64,000 bases of DNA from NCBI RefSeq assembly GCF_012955605.1, contig NZ_CP052135.1, forward strand, positions 2,182,711 through 2,246,710, read 5' to 3'. Shown here in pieces: positions 1 through 9,390 of this stretch (position 1 is its first letter; each line of letters begins with the position of its first letter). The stretch is from Bacillus fonticola (lineage in GTDB: Bacteria > Bacillota > Bacilli > Bacillales > JC228). The position numbers were made by a program, and so were the translations under genes. The notes beneath the pieces were generated by a model. It did no database searches and was not told the DNA's origin. It saw nothing but the letters and a program-made list of their open reading frames with translations.

Positions 1-583
1 TTTCATGGTAACTTCCTTGCACTCCATGGTGGTGCATCCCATGATGAGGTGGGTAACCCGTTTGTATGCCGCCGACTCCTGGTGGCATTGGTACTGGTAC
101 CATTCCTGGTGGACACAGTGGCATCATCGGTTGCATCACTCCTTCTATCGATTCAGATGATTCTTCTATAACTTCCGGCTTTGGCTTTGGTGGCATTTTT
201 GGCATTTCTTTTTTCGTTGTGGACACGTTAGCCATGTTCATCATATAGTAGTTATTAATATCAATCTCTGGGGAAATTTGCATTGGCATTTTTGGTGATT
301 TCATCGGCATTTCCTTTGGTTTTTTCTGCATAGGCATCTCTTTCATTGGCATAGGCATCTCTTTCATTGGCATGGGCATCTCTTTTTTTGCGCCGAAATT
401 CACTTTTGCAGACTCTTTTTTAACCGAACCGCCATTGTCAGGCACTTTTATTTTCATGCCGGGCATAATCATGTCTGGATTAGACAACTGGGCATTCATT
501 TTCTTTACCTCTTCAAAATTCACGCCATACTTTTTAGCGATCTTCCAAAGAGTGTCCCCTTTTTGGACAATGTGAATCTTCAC
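1..583 (-). CDS. safA: SafA spore coat assembly protein (N-terminal part, runs off the left edge)
   Basis: SafA is a morphogenetic protein of the spore coat that binds the forming spore surface and recruits inner coat proteins. About 194 codons are visible; the C-terminus lies outside the window. The start is GTG at 583, seven bases after AGGAGGG, giving MKIHIVQKGDTLWKIAKKYG, a classic LysM domain (residues 1-48) ending in PGMKIKVP. After it come lysine/methionine/proline-rich repeats (two perfect 7-residue KEMPMPM units plus degenerate KEMP copies, residues 66-100), an acidic stretch, and a proline/methionine/histidine-rich region. Low-complexity tails of this kind are usual for SafA. It sits beside niaR as in B. 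subtilis, where the nad genes separate them. Identity is firm from the LysM domain and the context. Confidence 0.9.
   Translation of the reverse strand, partial: MKIHIVQKGDTLWKIAKKYGVNFEEVKKMNAQLSNPDMIMPGMKIKVPDNGGSVKKESAKVNFGAKKEMPMPMKEMPMPMKEMPMQKKPKEMPMKSPKMPMQISPEIDINNYYMMNMANVSTTKKEMPKMPPKPKPEVIEESSESIEGVMQPMMPLCPPGMVPVPMPPGVGGIQTGYPPHHGMHHHGVQGSYHE
332..379 (-). repeat. 21-bp tandem repeat inside safA
   Basis: Two near-perfect direct copies of a 21-bp unit (aggcatctctttcattggca on the plus strand, starting at 332 and 353) and a partial third copy encode KEMPMPM. Further KEMPM/KMPM variants follow, so the tract probably grows and shrinks by slippage without breaking the frame. Confidence 0.85.
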
Positions 584-636
584 TTCGTTTCCCTCCTCAT
601 CTAGCTGTAGACGCTAAGGAACCCGCTCACTGATTA

Positions 637-665
637 AGATTATGACAGGTGTTTGCAATATATGT
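637..665 (-). promoter_or_regulatory. Candidate sigma-E promoter of safA
   Basis: On the minus strand ACATATA (-35) is followed after 14 bases by CATAATCT (-10), close to the Bacillus sigma-E pattern, about 55 bases upstream of the safA start. safA is a mother-cell gene read by sigma-E in B. subtilis, so the match fits the gene. Confidence 0.6.
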
Positions 666-795
666 TTGGTTGCTGTTCATGCCATCTTCTTGAAGTGAGG
701 CGCTTCCCAAGGGCGTGCGCCTTCCGCCTTTCGTACTGATCCATATCCTACTAATTGTATGTGCAAATTTGTGCATAGGCACACACTACTTTCTC

Positions 796-824
796 TTGAA
801 GAGCTTTTCATGATAACTTATGAT
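796..824 (+). promoter_or_regulatory. Candidate sigma-A promoter of niaR
   Basis: TTGAAG, 17 bases, TATGAT. Transcription would start near 831, leaving a leader of about 75 bases before the ATG at 905. Just upstream, at 772-785, lies a small inverted repeat (TGTGC-4 nt-GCACA) that could be an operator; this is not tested. Confidence 0.55.
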
Positions 825-904
825 GTAAGGAAGTTGTCTTGTTCCTAAAGTTTTCAAAACGTGTGGGAATTAGGCGACCGTCCCACCTGAGAGAGAGGAT
901 ATCC

Positions 905-1423
905 ATGGAGAAAATTACCGGAGATCAACGTCGTGAACAATTGTTACAATGGCTACGGGCATCTTCTGCGCCTATAACAGGGACTGAACTGGCAGAGCGT
1001 GCTGGTGTGAGCAGACAAGTTATTGTGGGGGATATGACACTGTTAAAAGCAAAGAATACACCGATTGTGGCAACAAGTCGTGGCTACATGTACTTACAAG
1101 AAGTTGCATCAGCACGATACATCCGCCAAGTCGCTTGCCGACACACCCCTGAACGAACAGAGGAAGAGTTGTACTTACTAGTTGACCATGGAGTGACTGT
1201 AATAGATGTAAAGGTCGAACACGAGGTATATGGAGAATTAACAGCTTCTCTTCATTTACGAAGTCGTAAAGATGTCGAAGCATTTTTGCAATCTATTCAA
1301 TCCGCTAGTCTGCTTAGTGAACTCACAGACGGTTATCATGTACATACTTTACAAGCACCGACAGAGGATGTTGTGGAAAAAGCCATTCTTGCTTTAGAAA
1401 AACATGGTTTTTTAGCAAATTAA
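905..1423 (+). CDS. niaR: NiaR (YrxA) niacin-responsive transcriptional repressor
   Basis: NiaR represses NAD synthesis and niacin uptake genes when nicotinic acid is plentiful. The 172-residue protein has an N-terminal winged helix (GTELAERAGVSRQVIVGDMT, about residues 26-45) and a C-terminal 3H domain with the family's histidines (ACRHTPE, VEHEVYGEL, LHLRSR, YHVHTL), thought to bind metal and the ligand. ATG at 905 was chosen over an in-frame TTG at 839 because AGAGAGGA lies just before it and the product then has the family length. In B. subtilis the gene is next to nifS and the nadBCA operon; here safA and pheA are its direct neighbours and no nad gene is present. Targets are therefore probably elsewhere, for example a niacin transporter. 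Confidence 0.9.
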   Translation: MEKITGDQRREQLLQWLRASSAPITGTELAERAGVSRQVIVGDMTLLKAKNTPIVATSRGYMYLQEVASARYIRQVACRHTPERTEEELYLLVDHGVTVIDVKVEHEVYGELTASLHLRSRKDVEAFLQSIQSASLLSELTDGYHVHTLQAPTEDVVEKAILALEKHGFLAN

Positions 1424-1424
1424 A

Positions 1425-1454
1425 AAGATGCCCTTATTGTAAAAAGGGCATCTT
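1425..1454. terminator. Bidirectional terminator between niaR and pheA
   Basis: Perfect 11-bp stem AAGATGCCCTT / AAGGGCATCTT with an 8-base loop, between two convergent genes; T-rich on the plus strand after the stem and A-rich before it. Confidence 0.85.
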
Positions 1455-1479
1455 CCCCCAATTTATCCACGCACCCAAA

Positions 1480-2340
1480 CTACGCGCACACGATATTGTT
1501 TTTCACCTTATACACAGGGTAGCTACCAAGTAACTTTACGGTGCACCCAAGTGACTCCATCTCCTGAATAGCTCCCGGTAACAAGACATCGTCCATCGGT
1601 TTCGTTACGTCCATTAGAAATACGTAAGACCCGAGTCCTGTTTTTGTAGGACGAGATTCGATTTTGCTCAGTCCTAAGTTTCGCCACGCAAAACATGACA
1701 AGGCTTTATGAAGGGCTCCCGGTTCGTTTGTTGGCAACCAAACAAGCAGTGTCGTTTTCTCGCCATCTGCCTTTTGCTGTAATGCCAGCTCTTCATTTGT
1801 TAGCAAAATAAATCGTGTCTCATTGCTTGTATAGTCCTGTACATCCTGTTTGACAATAGTCAACCCGTACTGAGCGGCAGCGAGTTGGTTCGCGATGGCT
1901 CCGTAACAACGATTCGGATGTTCTTTCACGATCTTTGCCGCCGCTGCAGTCGACGTTGTTTCTATTTTTACGGCCCCTGTTAGTTGCGAATACAATAAAG
2001 AACGACACTGATGGATGGCATGGGGGTGAGAGAATACTTTCGTCACTTCTTGCCAATTTCCTATTTGAAGAGGGTGCACCATCAGTTGCTGACGAATCGG
2101 AAGCACTATTTCCGTTCGAATAGGTGGAAGTTCTTCATGGATTAAGGCGTCCATCGTCATACTAACAGATCCTTCTAAAGCGTTCTCTAGCGGCAGTAAA
2201 CAGGCATCTGTGCGGCCACTTTGAATCCACTGGACCCCCTCAGGGATCGTTTGAAAAGGCTCCAAAGTTTCATCTGGAAAGAGCCTCGTGACAGCCTCGT
2301 GTGTAAAAGTTGCTTCCGGTCCTAAAAACCCTACGCGCAT
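1480..2340 (-). CDS. pheA: Prephenate dehydratase
   Basis: Converts prephenate to phenylpyruvate with loss of water and CO2, the branch step to phenylalanine. The 286-residue protein is monofunctional (no chorismate mutase). It starts MRVGFLGPEATFTHEAV; the catalytic domain covers about residues 1-180 and holds the TRF motif in SNETRFILL, with the catalytic threonine. A C-terminal ACT domain (from about residue 195, LLVWLPTNEPGALHKALSCF and GLSKIESRPT) is the expected phenylalanine feedback site. AGGAGG precedes the ATG. It follows pheB by 21 bases in one transcription unit. Confidence 0.95.
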   Translation of the reverse strand: MRVGFLGPEATFTHEAVTRLFPDETLEPFQTIPEGVQWIQSGRTDACLLPLENALEGSVSMTMDALIHEELPPIRTEIVLPIRQQLMVHPLQIGNWQEVTKVFSHPHAIHQCRSLLYSQLTGAVKIETTSTAAAAKIVKEHPNRCYGAIANQLAAAQYGLTIVKQDVQDYTSNETRFILLTNEELALQQKADGEKTTLLVWLPTNEPGALHKALSCFAWRNLGLSKIESRPTKTGLGSYVFLMDVTKPMDDVLLPGAIQEMESLGCTVKLLGSYPVYKVKNNIVCA

Positions 2341-2361
2341 GTTCTAATGCCTCCTGACGTG

Positions 2362-2814
2362 CTATACTCCAGACCCTACAACGTCTACTTGTTCAACAAA
2401 CGGGTAGCGTTCTAGTGCAGCTAACAATTCTTCAAGTGAAGAACTCATCATCGTCGTTTCCAACGATAAGGTCACATTCGCTCGCCCTGATAAAGGAAGT
2501 GTTTGGTGAATGGTCATGACGTTTCCACCTGCATGTGCCACCGTATCTAGTAGCTTGGATAAACTTCCGCGCTCATCCTCTAACTGAAAGAACAAAGTAA
2601 CGTAGTGGGCTTTCATCATTTGACGGAAAGGCAAAACAGCGTGTCTGTACTTGTAAAAAGCACTCCGACTCATGTCCACTGTATCAACAGCCTCTTGCAC
2701 TGAAGAAACTTTCCCGCGTTCCAAAAGTGATTTCGCCTGCAATACTTTTTTCATTCCATCTGGCAAAATGTCTTCCCGTACCAACACGAACGGAATGGCA
2801 CCTTTTTGTTTCAT
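2362..2814 (-). CDS. pheB: PheB, ACT-domain protein
   Basis: A 150-residue protein of the UPF0735/PheB family. The N-terminal part (VREDILPDGMKKVLQAKSLL, then a helix-turn-helix-like SVQEAVDTVDMSRSAFYKYR, about residues 38-57) is followed by an ACT domain (about residues 70-146, LFFQLEDERGSLSKLLDTVA). ACT domains bind amino acids; the fixed position beside pheA suggests a role in sensing or adjusting phenylalanine supply, but the molecular role is not established. It lies 15 bases downstream of obg and upstream of pheA. Confidence 0.88.
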   Translation of the reverse strand: MKQKGAIPFVLVREDILPDGMKKVLQAKSLLERGKVSSVQEAVDTVDMSRSAFYKYRHAVLPFRQMMKAHYVTLFFQLEDERGSLSKLLDTVAHAGGNVMTIHQTLPLSGRANVTLSLETTMMSSSLEELLAALERYPFVEQVDVVGSGV

Positions 2815-2829
2815 GACTTGTTTCCCCCG

Positions 2830-4675
<1,846 letters not shown>

Positions 4676-4815
4676 ACGGGTCGACCTCTCTTTCCGTGCA
4701 CAGTGCCGCCATTTTCTTCCTCCCAGTATAGCAAACTCCACCAGCTAATGAGAGAAAAAACGAGACCTTTGAAAGGAAAGACATCTCCAGTGAAATTTTC
4801 GTCACATAAATGAAG

Positions 4816-4845
4816 AAAACTCTAACCGAAACCGGTTAGAGTTTT
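4816..4845 (-). terminator. Terminator after rpmA
   Basis: 12-bp perfect stem (AAAACTCTAACC / GGTTAGAGTTTT) with 6-base loop; on the minus strand it is followed by TTTTCTTC. It separates the rplU-prp-rpmA operon from spo0B-obg. Confidence 0.85.
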
Positions 4846-4947
4846 CACGCTCGCAAGATGCAAGTGGAACATGTAGCATGTAGCACAACTATACGTTGCG
4901 TCGTTAACATGCCTTCCACCCTACCTCATTCGCAAAAGCTTTCTACG

Positions 4948-5238
4948 TTACGCTTCTTGCGCTTGTGGGTAGACACTCACTTTTTTGCGGTCACGGCCGT
5001 AACGTTCGTAACGAACAACGCCGTCCACTTTTGCAAACAATGTGTCGTCTCCACCGCGACCAACGTTTTCACCTGGGTAAATTTTCGTTCCGCGTTGGCG
5101 ATACAAAATAGATCCGCCAGAAACAAACTGACCATCAGCACGTTTAGCGCCTAGGCGTTTTGAAATGGAGTCACGTCCGTTTTTTGTCGAACCTACTCCC
5201 TTTTTCGATGCGAAAAATTGAAGATCTAGATGTAGCAT
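4948..5238 (-). CDS. rpmA: Ribosomal protein bL27 precursor
   Basis: Component of the 50S subunit whose N-terminus reaches the peptidyl transferase centre. The 96-residue product carries the Firmicute-type N-terminal extension MLHLDLQFF, then [15 protein letters not shown]. In Firmicutes this extension is removed after the FF by the cysteine protease Prp, encoded immediately upstream here, exposing the functional N-terminus. The LQFF/ASKK junction is intact. Confidence 0.97.
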   Translation of the reverse strand: MLHLDLQFFASKKGVGSTKNGRDSISKRLGAKRADGQFVSGGSILYRQRGTKIYPGENVGRGGDDTLFAKVDGVVRYERYGRDRKKVSVYPQAQEA

Positions 5239-5253
5239 GTCTTAGTCCACCTC

Positions 5254-5589
5254 CTATTTGCTTATCTTTATGGATACGTACTTGCCGTAATCCCGTTCTA
5301 TCGTACGGAGTGAAGAAATGATACTGCGCAGTAGCAATTCGACGTTCGCTTCTTTGTCTACAGGTAAACCCGCGGGAACATCTGCCCGAATGTACCCTGA
5401 CTCATTTGGACGCTGCTCTACTTGTAACGAAACAGAGAGCAGTTCTTCAACGGCATTAATGCCTCCGAAGATCACCGCTGAAACGCCTGCACAAACTAGG
5501 TCTTCACCGTGTTTAGCGAATCCAGCATGTCCCTCAAGAGTAAGACTGTGAATCCGATTATCTCTTTGCTGAACCGTTACAGCAATCAT
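5254..5589 (-). CDS. prp: Prp, ribosomal-processing cysteine protease (YsxB)
   Basis: Cleaves the N-terminal extension of L27 and is essential where that extension exists. The 111-residue protein shows the catalytic His in LEGHAGFA and the catalytic Cys in HGEDLVCAGVSAV, plus a conserved C-terminal SIISSLRTIERDYGKYV. ATG at 5589 gives MIAVTVQQR, matching the usual family start; a GTG five codons upstream is possible but overlaps the ribosome binding site. Lies between rplU and rpmA, 15 bases before rpmA. Confidence 0.93.
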   Translation of the reverse strand: MIAVTVQQRDNRIHSLTLEGHAGFAKHGEDLVCAGVSAVIFGGINAVEELLSVSLQVEQRPNESGYIRADVPAGLPVDKEANVELLLRSIISSLRTIERDYGKYVSIKISK

Positions 5590-5607
5590 CTCAGGAACCC
5601 CCACACA

Positions 5608-5916
5608 TTAGCCGTTGATTTTTTCAATCGTCAATTTCGTGTAAGGTTGACGGTGACCTTGCTTACGACGGTAGTTTTTCTTCGCCTTGTATTTGAAGAC
5701 AACCAATTTCTTCGCACGGCCTTGTTTCTCGACCTTTGCAGTAACGGTTGCGCCATCAACTACTGGGCTTCCAACTTTTACGTTGTCACCACCGACGAGT
5801 AATACTTTGTCAAAAGTAACTGTCTCGCCTGCAGAAGCATCCAATTTTTCAACGAAAATTGTTTGACCTTCTTCGACTTTGACTTGTTTTCCGCCAGTTT
5901 CAATAATTGCGTACAT
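5608..5916 (-). CDS. rplU: Ribosomal protein bL21
   Basis: 50S subunit protein that binds 23S rRNA. The 102-residue product starts [18 protein letters not shown] and ends KLTIEKING, with the family motif [16 protein letters not shown] near the C-terminus. AGGAGGTG six bases upstream of ATG 5916 sets the start. First gene of rplU-prp-rpmA; the operon has its own strong promoter and a leader of about 180 bases. Confidence 0.97.
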   Translation of the reverse strand: MYAIIETGGKQVKVEEGQTIFVEKLDASAGETVTFDKVLLVGGDNVKVGSPVVDGATVTAKVEKQGRAKKLVVFKYKAKKNYRRKQGHRQPYTKLTIEKING

Positions 5917-6098
5917 GTGTCGCACCTCCTTAGACTAAAGACTCGCCAGTGTGCTAGGTGACACTTTTTAAGGATGAAAGGCTAAATTCGCGACTTCGTG
6001 TCGCAACGCCTTTTCTGACCCACATCGTGTGTGCCCAAAGTGTGCTTTTTTTAACCTAGTCCTGAGCGGTTGTAGCTTTGGTGCTATCAAAGCATAAC
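5917..6098 (-). ncRNA. Structured 5' leader of rplU (L21 leader position)
   Basis: The transcript from the promoter at 6105-6134 has about 180 untranslated bases. It can fold with a closing helix CTAGGT (6054-6059) with ACCTAG (near 5954-5959) and ACACTT with AAGTGT, enclosing a hairpin (AAAGGC..GCGAC-loop-GTCGC..GCCTTT). A cis-regulatory L21 leader is known upstream of rplU in Bacillus, so autoregulation by L21 is likely. I did not fit it to the published consensus. The enclosed hairpin is also a copy of a dispersed repeat (see 5970-6031). Confidence 0.55.
5970..6031 (-). repeat. Dispersed hairpin repeat, copy 1
   Basis: Read on the minus strand this begins CACACGATGTGGGTCAGAAA, continues AGGCGTTGCG, and ends TTTAGCCTTTCATCCTT. 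The same two end boxes occur in the same order at 18663-18786, where the middle is about 60 bases longer. The copy here folds as a hairpin with AAAGGC/GCCTTT and GCGAC/GTCGC arms. Confidence 0.75.
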
Positions 6099-6104
6099 AA
6101 GAGA

Positions 6105-6134
6105 ATCATACCATAAGTAAAGAAAGAAGGTCAA
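6105..6134 (-). promoter_or_regulatory. Promoter of rplU-prp-rpmA
   Basis: TTGACC, 18 bases, TATGAT on the minus strand. The -35 box overlaps the stop codon of rng, so the ribosomal operon starts inside the end of the upstream gene. Confidence 0.75.
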
Positions 6135-7522
6135 CGGTTTTCAGGACGATAAGCAGACACTTCACGAACAGACCAAAAGGGGTTGTCCCCTTCAACAATG
6201 CGAGACTGGAGTTCGAAAGGGAGGGACATATCGTGTTTGTGCTGCTCCCAAGTCTTCTTCATCACCTCTGTCCACTCTATCTTTACATACGCCATATCCT
6301 CCCTAGAAAATTGCGCAAATGTATCATTTAATTCTTCAAGTTGTACATTTGCTGAAGGGACTCGACCACTTCCTTGGCAAACCGCACAAGCCTGGGTTCG
6401 CTGCTCTGTCGGCCCTATTCGCTTACGAGTTCCTTCCAAAACTCCAAATGGGGAAATCGTTCCTAACTGTACCGCTCGTGAATCCCATTTTGTGAGTTCT
6501 TCAAAAAAGTATTTCGTGACGTCCCTTTTGTTTGTTGGAATATCCATATTCACAAAGTCAATCACAAACAACCCAGAAATGTTGCGCAAGCGAATGAGAC
6601 GAGCAATTAAATTGGCTGCTTTTTTATTCGTTTCAAATGCTGCACGCGATGCCACGCGAGATGTGTGTGATTTGCCCGAGTCGACATCGAATACGGTCAT
6701 TGCTTCTGTCTCATCAATCGTGACCTTCACCCCGTCCTCTCCGACAAACACCCGCTCCTGCAGCCAGTAATCTATATCCGCAAGAGAAAGACGACCACGA
6801 ACTAACGAAGACATCCGTTCCCTATTCCATGATTGAGGCAATTTGTATAAATTGAAGCGCGCAGGTGACGCATACACAGTTGTTGATCCCTCTTTGTTTA
6901 GAAGATGTGAACAAAAGCTTTGCACCTGTTCTTGAAACGTTTGTGCTTCTTTTAAACAAGTAACACCAGTAGCGCTTTGAATCTTCGCTTGTGCCTCGTC
7001 ACGTAACAAATCCCACTCAGTTTGAAGTTCATCCCGGGTAGCCTTTGCAGCGGCCGTTCTAAAAAGTACACCCTCTGTCCCTTCGACTAAGCAAGTGCCG
7101 AATTTCAGCAACTGCTCCCGCTCCTTTTGAGTTACTTTTTTAGAACAAGCAACATACTTACTGAAAGGCAAGTAGACGAGTAACTCGCCCCCCCATTCTA
7201 TATGCCCTGTTAGCTTTGCGCCTTTATTCCCTCGCTCCGGCTGCTCTACTTGTACAAAGACAAGGTCGCCTTCTCGATACGGAAAGCCACCTTTCTTTGC
7301 ACCCGGAATATCTCGTTTATGTAACAATGCGGGTGTCCCCACACCTAATTGAAGAAAAGCTGCGTCTAACTGAGGGGCCAGTGTCGACACTCTCCCCTGA
7401 TATACACTTCCAGGCATTGGACCTGCCTTCGAGACGTATTCCTCGTATCGTTCCAATTGTCCGTCCACAAACAGTCCAATTCGCGGCACTCGTCTTTTGT
7501 CGTCTATTATAATCTCCCTCAT
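6131..7522 (-). CDS. rng: Ribonuclease G/E family endoribonuclease
   Basis: Single-strand endoribonuclease that takes part in rRNA maturation and mRNA decay. The 463-residue protein has the S1 domain near residues 38-70 (GSVYQGRVSTLAPQLDAAFL), an RNase H-like core with catalytic aspartates in VDSGK.. and FVIDFVNMD, and the zinc-link motif CAVCQGSG near residue 380. Length matches RNase G (no long scaffold tail). B. subtilis has no RNase E/G and relies on RNase Y and J; other Bacillaceae carry this gene at the same place between spoIVFB and rplU. It lies 9 bases after spoIVFB, so it may be co-transcribed with it as well as from another promoter. Confidence 0.93.
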   Translation of the reverse strand: MREIIIDDKRRVPRIGLFVDGQLERYEEYVSKAGPMPGSVYQGRVSTLAPQLDAAFLQLGVGTPALLHKRDIPGAKKGGFPYREGDLVFVQVEQPERGNKGAKLTGHIEWGGELLVYLPFSKYVACSKKVTQKEREQLLKFGTCLVEGTEGVLFRTAAAKATRDELQTEWDLLRDEAQAKIQSATGVTCLKEAQTFQEQVQSFCSHLLNKEGSTTVYASPARFNLYKLPQSWNRERMSSLVRGRLSLADIDYWLQERVFVGEDGVKVTIDETEAMTVFDVDSGKSHTSRVASRAAFETNKKAANLIARLIRLRNISGLFVIDFVNMDIPTNKRDVTKYFFEELTKWDSRAVQLGTISPFGVLEGTRKRIGPTEQRTQACAVCQGSGRVPSANVQLEELNDTFAQFSREDMAYVKIEWTEVMKKTWEQHKHDMSLPFELQSRIVEGDNPFWSVREVSAYRPENR

Positions 7523-7531
7523 GAAGCCACC

Positions 7532-8392
7532 TCACCATATGAGATCTTTTACCTTTGTATTGTACAGATTCTCGGCAAAAAAAACATGAAGGAGCTCATT
7601 TTCGTCAATATGACCCATTGTCTGTCCACCGGCGACAGACTGGATCGTATGCTTTTTCCCGCGTTTAAATCGTGTAAGTGCTTCGTAAACGGTAACGTCC
7701 TCTTGTAAACGCAAAGGCTGTAGAGAACCCACAGACTGTTTCTTTCCATAATATCTTTCTAGCAAAAAACGAATAAACACATACCGTCTGTACTTCCACT
7801 CCTTCCAGAGAGAGACGGCTAAAAACGTAGCCAGCACATAACTTGTCATATGAAGCGGCTCTACAAAGAGAACAGCTACAACATACAAAAAGAGAACAGC
7901 TAGCGATACAAATAAAGTTCTCTCATGTGCCTTCACAAAAGTTTGGAACGTACATAATAATAAAAACACAATTTTCCCACCGTCCAATGGCCAAATTGGT
8001 AGCAAATTAAAGCAGAGTAGCACAATGTTCAGACCTGACCATAATTCAAAAGTTGAAGTGGAGAGGAGACTAGTAGTGTGAAGAACGTACAGAAGACCGG
8101 CGATCCACACATGTTGCACCGGACCCGCTAACACAACGAGCCACTCTTGAAACATCGGACGGTTCCCGTGCTCTTCCATTTCGGCAACTCCCCCAAACGG
8201 AAGAAGTTGAATAGAGCGAATACGCCACGAAAAAAAAGAGGCCATGAACGCATGACCTAATTCGTGTATCAGCACGAGAGAAGCTAAAGCAAGCAACGAC
8301 CAAAAATTTGCGGTAATAATACTAAGCGCAACAACGAGCCAAAATAACGGATGAATACGAAATTTCGAAAACACCCGCCATACATTATTCAA
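7532..8392 (-). CDS. spoIVFB: SpoIVFB intramembrane metalloprotease
   Basis: Site-2-type zinc protease in the mother-cell membrane round the forespore that removes the pro-sequence of sigma-K. The 286-residue protein has His43-Glu44-x2-His47 (LIHELGHA) and the third ligand in NLLPIWPLDGGK (Asp137), identical in numbering to the B. subtilis enzyme. About six membrane segments fill residues 1-195; a CBS domain (PLRLQEDVTVYEALTRF) makes the C-terminus and is the expected ATP-sensing part. Overlaps spoIVFA by 8 bases. Confidence 0.96.
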   Translation of the reverse strand: MNNVWRVFSKFRIHPLFWLVVALSIITANFWSLLALASLVLIHELGHAFMASFFSWRIRSIQLLPFGGVAEMEEHGNRPMFQEWLVVLAGPVQHVWIAGLLYVLHTTSLLSTSTFELWSGLNIVLLCFNLLPIWPLDGGKIVFLLLCTFQTFVKAHERTLFVSLAVLFLYVVAVLFVEPLHMTSYVLATFLAVSLWKEWKYRRYVFIRFLLERYYGKKQSVGSLQPLRLQEDVTVYEALTRFKRGKKHTIQSVAGGQTMGHIDENELLHVFFAENLYNTKVKDLIW

Positions 8393-9170
8393 AGGAAATC
8401 ACCTGAATTGGGTCGATAAACGTATCTCCTTGCTTGATTGCAAAATAGAACAACCCCGTGTTCGTTCCACCGTCACTCACCATACCAATTGATGATCCGG
8501 CTTCAACAAATTCATATACGTTCACATCAAGAGATTCTAGTTCCCCGTACCAAGACTCACTTCCATCTGCATGTTGTAAAATAACCGTTTTGCCGAGGTC
8601 CTCTTTCTCCCCAGCAAATACGACTTTTCCTCCGTTCATCGCTTGCACATCTGCACCTTTTCCTGTCTCAATGAGAATTCCTTGTCCATTTGCTTCAAAC
8701 GACTCCGTTACACGTGCACTCGCCGGAATGGAATATTCCGCAGTAGTATTGGTGGGGACTTCTTTTTCCACATCTTCCGTTGGAAAGAACGCAAGTGGCT
8801 CCCCGAACGTTTCCTCATACCAAGTCCCCGCCGCAGCAAACTGAAACTCTTCGGTCATCATTCGGTCTACAAACTGTTGCGTTTGTTGAAAAGGCGATCC
8901 CGCTTGTCTAAAAGAAATCGCTACAATAAGAAATAGACTGGCAGCGATAAGCACTTTGAGAACCCACCATTCTTTTGAAAAGAGAGGACGCGAAGAGGAA
9001 CCTTCTGATCTTCCTGTTTGCTCGTATGGCTCGTAAATAGCAGGAAATCCATGCTGTTCTTCAAGTTGTGTTCGTCTTGGTTGACTGTAGTTTCCAGTAG
9101 CCCCAGTACGTCGCCTCTTAGAAAACTCCTTTCGTATTTCATCAGCTCGATTTTTCACTCGCACCACCAC
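8385..9170 (-). CDS. spoIVFA: SpoIVFA, regulator of SpoIVFB
   Basis: Holds SpoIVFB inactive in a complex with BofA until the forespore signal protease cuts it. The 261-residue protein has a basic, hydrophilic N-terminal cytosolic part (residues 1-70), one membrane helix (VLKVLIAASLFLIVAISF) and a C-terminal LytM/M23-like domain (from about residue 165: ARVTESFEANGQGILIET, ...NGGKVVFAGEKEDLGKTVIL, GLFYFAIKQG). The metal-binding residues of active M23 peptidases are not all present (GLFYFAIK replaces the usual HxH), as expected for a regulatory member. Overlaps spoIVFB; preceded by a sigma-E-type promoter. Confidence 0.92.
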   Translation of the reverse strand: MVVRVKNRADEIRKEFSKRRRTGATGNYSQPRRTQLEEQHGFPAIYEPYEQTGRSEGSSSRPLFSKEWWVLKVLIAASLFLIVAISFRQAGSPFQQTQQFVDRMMTEEFQFAAAGTWYEETFGEPLAFFPTEDVEKEVPTNTTAEYSIPASARVTESFEANGQGILIETGKGADVQAMNGGKVVFAGEKEDLGKTVILQHADGSESWYGELESLDVNVYEFVEAGSSIGMVSDGGTNTGLFYFAIKQGDTFIDPIQVISFE

Positions 9171-9192
9171 CCGTTTCCCACAAGTTTGTACA

Positions 9193-9221
9193 AGTCTATG
9201 ACTCGTTCGGTTTGAATATGC
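9193..9221 (-). promoter_or_regulatory. Candidate sigma-E promoter of spoIVFA-spoIVFB
   Basis: GCATATT, 14 bases, CATAGACT on the minus strand, about 25 bases before the spoIVFA start; very close to the sigma-E consensus and matching the known mother-cell expression of this operon. Confidence 0.7.
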
Positions 9222-9337
9222 AAATGGGGGAGATGAAACTGAATTGAGTTGATTTTAAAGAGTTATCATGCCCGGGGTCTGTGTTTATCTGGATATATTG
9301 CCTGGTTCGTTGCCACGCGTACCTGGCTCGCCCAATG

Positions 9338-9373
9338 AAAAAACGTACACAGTATAATTAAATGCCGTGTACG
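9338..9373 (-). terminator. Terminator after minD
   Basis: Stem CGTACAC / GTGTACG with a 16-base loop, followed on the minus strand by TTTTTTC. Ends the minC-minD unit. Confidence 0.75.
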
Positions 9374-9390
9374 CAAGTAGTCTTATTGTG

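Noticed and set aside
690-735. G+C-rich inverted segment (GGCGCTTCCCAAGGGCGTGCGCC) upstream of niaR, possibly a decayed dispersed repeat
   Set aside because: The match to the known repeat is too short and irregular to separate from chance.
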